In this document: positions 27,693 to 30,164 of the stretch, one piece after another
Position numbering within the stretch: position 1 is the stretch's first letter
How the letters are laid out: each line of letters opens with the position of its first letter
Origin: JADHUC01 sp964617665
Lineage (GTDB): Bacteria; Planctomycetota; Planctomycetia; Pirellulales; Pirellulaceae
NCBI GenBank assembly: GCA_964617665.1
Contig: CAZUAH010000119.1
Location: 1 to 30,164 of the forward strand
Length of the DNA: 30,164 nucleotides
Direction of reading: 5' to 3'
Program-made: the position numbers and the translations under genes
Notes under the pieces: model-generated
Database searches by the model: none
The model's input: the letters and a program-made list of their open reading frames with translations, nothing else
Told to the model about the DNA's origin: nothing

Positions 27693-29261
27693 ATGGATCG
27701 CGTTCAACTCGAACCGCTCGACGCGGCCTTGGTAGTGATCTACCTGCTGGGGGTCATGGGCCTGGGCCTGTGGATGAGCCGCGGGGTGCGGTCGACGAAG
27801 GACTTCTTCTTGGCTGGCAAATCACTGCCATGGTGGGCGGTGGCCATGTCGTTAGTGGTCTCGGACATTGGCGCCAAGGACATGATCGGTGTGGCGGCCG
27901 ATTCCTACCGCTACGGCGTGGTGATGATGAATTTCGACTTCATTGGATGCACCCTCGCCGTGCTCGTGGCCGCCTTTCTGTTCATGCCGTTCTTCTGGAT
28001 GGCGGGAGTGTACACGATTCCGGAGTACCTCGGCCGACGCTATAACCACTACGTCCGCAAATTCTTCGCCATTGCCTGGACGCTGTTCATGCTGGCCACG
28101 TTGGGCACAATTTTCGTCAGCGCGGCGGCCATGTTCAAGGTGCTGTTGGGCTGGCCGTTTTGGGTGTCTGTTGGTGCGACGGCAGTGATGGTTGCCATTT
28201 ACACGACCGTTGGCGGACTGAAAGCGGTAGTCATTACGGATGCCTTTTCTTGCGCTGTATTGATGATCGGAGCGGCGCTAATTTGCGGCATCGGTATGTA
28301 CGAAGTCGGCGGGTGGCCCGCGATGCAGGACGCCATTCGGCAGTTGGATGGCGAGTGGACGGCTCATCATTTTGAACTGGTGCCGCCAGCCGACCATCCC
28401 AAGTTCTCCTGGCCCGCGGTCTTTCTCGGACTGGCTCTGGTGCTGGGCCCCTCGTATTGGATTGGCAATCAGGCGATCGTCCAACGAAACTTGGGCACGC
28501 GCAGCGAGAACGAAGCACGATCGGCCTACGTGCTATGCGCGGCCATCAAGATGTTCTTTCCGTTGCTGCTGGTCGTGCCGGGGCTGATTGCGCTAGCCCT
28601 GTTTCACGACCAGTTGGGCATTCCTTTTGTGGGCGGTGACCTAGCCGCGCCCGACGAGAACTGGGAAGGCAATTTGGTGCTTCCGCTGCTGGTGGTGAAA
28701 TTGCTTCCGACCGGCGTACTTGGGATGGTGGTCGGGGCGTTTCTGGCTGGCGTTCTCTCGAATTTGGACTCGTATGTCAACTCGGCCAGCACGCTGGTGG
28801 TCAACGATCTGTACAAGCCGATGGTGCACCCCACGGCGAGCGATCGGGAATGCTTGATCCTCGGCCGCGCGCTGGTCGTAGCCTTCGTGATCTGCGGTGT
28901 GGGTGCAAGCTACCTGGTCGACCGGTGGTTCGAGTCGGTATTTGACGCGTTCCAGACGGCTCTCTCGTTCATTCAGGGTTCTCTGTTCGCGCTTCTGCTA
29001 TTGGGAATGCTCTGGCGGCGAACGACCCAATGGGGCGGGTTTGTGGGGATGCTGATCGGTGTAGCGACGGCCGTATTCGTCCACTTCCACCGGCCGCTGT
29101 TGGGTTACGAAGGCGAGACATCGTTCCTCTGGGTCTCGTGGTGGTCCTTCGCCGCTGCGATCGTCAGCACCGTCGTGATCAGTTGGTTCACGACGCCGTA
29201 CGACGAAGATCGTTTGCGAGGACTTGTGTGCTGGATACCGCAGAAGGAACCAGAGTCATGA
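27693..29261 (+). CDS. Sodium:solute symporter (SSS family)
   Basis: A 522-residue inner-membrane carrier with about 13-14 hydrophobic helices, the normal SSS length. Family marks are 'STKDFFLAGKSLPWWAVAMSLV' near residues 30-55, 'YTIPEYLGRRY' around 110, and the sodium-site helix stretch 'GVLSNLDSYVNSASTLVVNDLYKPMV'. SSS members take up sugars, amino acids, nucleosides or organic acids with sodium; the substrate here is unknown, but the neighbouring exported hydrolases and reductase may make it in the periplasm. The ATG at 27693 has GGGAGG 10 bases upstream. An in-frame ATG at 27573 is upstream of the TATAAT and can be excluded if that promoter is right. The stop overlaps the next start (ATGA). 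Confidence 0.92.
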   Translation: MDRVQLEPLDAALVVIYLLGVMGLGLWMSRGVRSTKDFFLAGKSLPWWAVAMSLVVSDIGAKDMIGVAADSYRYGVVMMNFDFIGCTLAVLVAAFLFMPFFWMAGVYTIPEYLGRRYNHYVRKFFAIAWTLFMLATLGTIFVSAAAMFKVLLGWPFWVSVGATAVMVAIYTTVGGLKAVVITDAFSCAVLMIGAALICGIGMYEVGGWPAMQDAIRQLDGEWTAHHFELVPPADHPKFSWPAVFLGLALVLGPSYWIGNQAIVQRNLGTRSENEARSAYVLCAAIKMFFPLLLVVPGLIALALFHDQLGIPFVGGDLAAPDENWEGNLVLPLLVVKLLPTGVLGMVVGAFLAGVLSNLDSYVNSASTLVVNDLYKPMVHPTASDRECLILGRALVVAFVICGVGASYLVDRWFESVFDAFQTALSFIQGSLFALLLLGMLWRRTTQWGGFVGMLIGVATAVFVHFHRPLLGYEGETSFLWVSWWSFAAAIVSTVVISWFTTPYDEDRLRGLVCWIPQKEPES

Positions 29262-29497
29262 GTAGATTGGCTTTTGCACTACTCGCAGCCGGCGACGATC
29301 TGACCGGCCCTGCCTTCGCATTGCACGGCAAGTGGTTCTTCGTGGGCGCCTTGGCTTTGCTGCTGGTGTGGCTGGTTTGCATGCCGAAGCGACTGATCGG
29401 ACACACGAAGGGTGCCGTACCATGGTGGCGTAATGTACGACTGTGGGCCATAGTCCTCTGCGTCATCCAAATGTTGGTGTATGCCTGTTACGCGTAG
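29258..29497 (+). CDS. Small two-helix membrane protein coupled to the SSS symporter
   Basis: A 79-residue protein not recognised as a named family. It has hydrophobic stretches around residues 27-43 (WFFVGALALLLVWLVCM) and 61-77 (LWAIVLCVIQMLVYACY) joined by a basic, tryptophan-rich loop (HTKGAVPWWRNVR). Its ATG overlaps the symporter stop in ATGA, so the two are translationally coupled. Small membrane partners of this size are known beside other SSS carriers, so an accessory subunit is a reasonable guess but no more. Confidence 0.72.
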   Translation: MSRLAFALLAAGDDLTGPAFALHGKWFFVGALALLLVWLVCMPKRLIGHTKGAVPWWRNVRLWAIVLCVIQMLVYACYA

Positions 29498-29515
29498 CGG
29501 ACGGGGTTCGAGATG

Positions 29516-29639
29516 CGGGATACGAGATACACGGTAGAAAAGTGAATCTGATACACCAACGCTACCTCCGCATACCAACAGGCAATGGCAACTCGGCAGT
29601 GACCTCTTCCTATCCCGCCTACCGGATCTCGTATCCCGT
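29516..29639. repeat. Long inverted repeat downstream of the symporter operon
   Basis: CGGGATACGAGAT (29516-29528), then four bases and CGGTAG, is mirrored by CTACCG, one base and ATCTCGTATCCCG (up to 29638). The 13-base arm is perfect and the outer 6-base arm is separated by linkers of unequal length. About 85 bases lie between the arms. It could be a MITE-like element, a REP-type unit or part of a terminator; no transposase is present. Confidence 0.65.
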
Positions 29640-30014
29640 AGCTAGTGTCTGGCGGGAATTGCATTTGGCCGGAAAAAATTAGGGAATCCGCATGTCAGAC
29701 GATCTGAAGATTTGAGGCCGTTGCTGTAAACAATGCGAAAACCACCAAGTTTTTGCTGTTTGGGCAACAAATCTTCAACGCACGGAGGCCTGCCGGCTCG
29801 GCGTTAAACGATTGACTGTGTTGTGTGCGGAAACGTCCACGGCCGTGCCCTCCGAGACCATCGCTGCGTTATATGGGTTACTCGACGGCCTCGGTGTCCG
29901 CCGCGTCTTTGCGTCGACTGGACTGACTCGGAGGTCCGTCCTAGGATTTCGTTCTTGAGCCTGACACGTTTTTCGCCAAGCCACGCGGGAGCGTTTCCAT
30001 TTTACGGGAGGCAG
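29640..30014. other. Non-coding interval, nothing firm
   Basis: About 375 bases without a gene I can support. Frames of 60-70 codons exist on both strands around 29775-29985 but neither has a ribosome binding site or recognisable similarity. The first ~60 bases are A-rich. Confidence 0.35.
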
Positions 30015-30113
30015 ATCCGGGCCGTTTACGGCCCATTCCCGGCGAAGCCGGTATTAGGCCCGTGCTTCAGCACGGGTTTCCGTAGGCAAGCATGGCCCTC
30101 ATCCCCACCCCCA
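30015..30113 (+). repeat. Hairpin-rich element, copy B (partner at 1906-2016)
   Basis: Three hairpins in a row: GGGCCG-TTTA-CGGCCC (30019-30034), CCGGC-GAA-GCCGG (30039-30051) and CCCGTGC-TTCA-GCACGGG (30059-30076), all perfect. After 27 more bases comes CCCACCCCCA (30104-30113), where the poly-G begins. Order and spacing match copy A (linkers 22 versus 24, tails 25 versus 27 bases), and both share TATT-N-GG before the last hairpin. Confidence 0.55.

Positions 30114-30164
<51 letters not shown>

Noticed and set aside
29775..29984. Short gene of about 69 codons on the minus strand
   Set aside because: No ribosome binding site, no recognisable family, and an equally open frame on the other strand.

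Overview
The bulk of this window (about 1.9-30.1 kb) looks like a piece of a Planctomycetes genome, probably from a metagenome assembly. The signs are a BlaI-type repressor paired with a BlaR1/M56-type membrane peptidase, GALA-type leucine-rich repeats of the 'VTDAGL..L' kind, HEAT-like modules, a gigantic gene, and several Tat-exported catabolic enzymes beside sodium-coupled transporters. Lineage is inferred from gene content; no rRNA or tRNA was seen. Both ends look unreliable. The first ~1.9 kb has far more G/C at third codon positions and carries a truncated HflK-like gene and an ABC ATPase, so it may be a fragment of another genome joined here. The last 51 bases are pure G, a typical sequencing or assembly artefact.

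Layout. (1) 1-1859, minus strand: 3' part of an SPFH/HflK-like gene followed by an ABC transporter ATPase that runs off the window through a Ser-Asp repeat tail. (2) 1906-2016: hairpin-rich element. (3) 2096-16365, minus strand: a two-gene regulatory operon. A BlaI-family repressor overlaps by 4 bases a single 13,881-bp gene encoding a 4,626-residue protein. That protein has an M56 peptidase at its N-terminus, LRR blocks near both ends, an RND-efflux-pump-like segment, HEAT-like stretches and ten copies of a beta-rich module of about 140-170 residues. The operon has a consensus sigma70-type promoter (TTGACA-N16-TATATT) with a dyad in the spacer, the classical place for a BlaI operator. (4) 16894-18945, minus: an acyl-CoA synthetase. 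(5) 19219-22491, plus: serine hydrolase, DapA/NanA-family aldolase and BASS-family transporter. (6) 22492-24980, minus: a Tat-exported ceramidase-like protein and a Tat-exported metallo-beta-lactamase-fold protein. (7) 25184-26263, plus: exported amidohydrolase. (8) 26500-27489, minus: Tat-exported aldo/keto reductase. (9) 27693-29497, plus: a sodium/solute symporter and an overlapping small membrane protein. (10) 29498-30164: non-coding sequence with a long inverted repeat, three consecutive hairpins and the poly-G tail.

How the genes may work together. BlaI plus M56 is a sense-and-derepress design: the membrane peptidase is expected to inactivate the repressor when its outward domain detects a signal. 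Here the usual penicillin-binding sensor is absent and about 4,240 residues follow the last membrane segment, so the signal and targets are unknown. The 19-29.5 kb genes look like uptake and breakdown of small organic acids or amides in and outside the inner membrane (two sodium-coupled carriers, aldolase, amidohydrolase, reductase, hydrolases), but no single pathway can be named from sequence alone.

The best candidate for an undescribed system is the BlaI/giant M56-LRR-RND-like operon. The best structural observation outside genes is a pair of hairpin elements with matching spacing, facing outward, at the two places where the reliable sequence ends.
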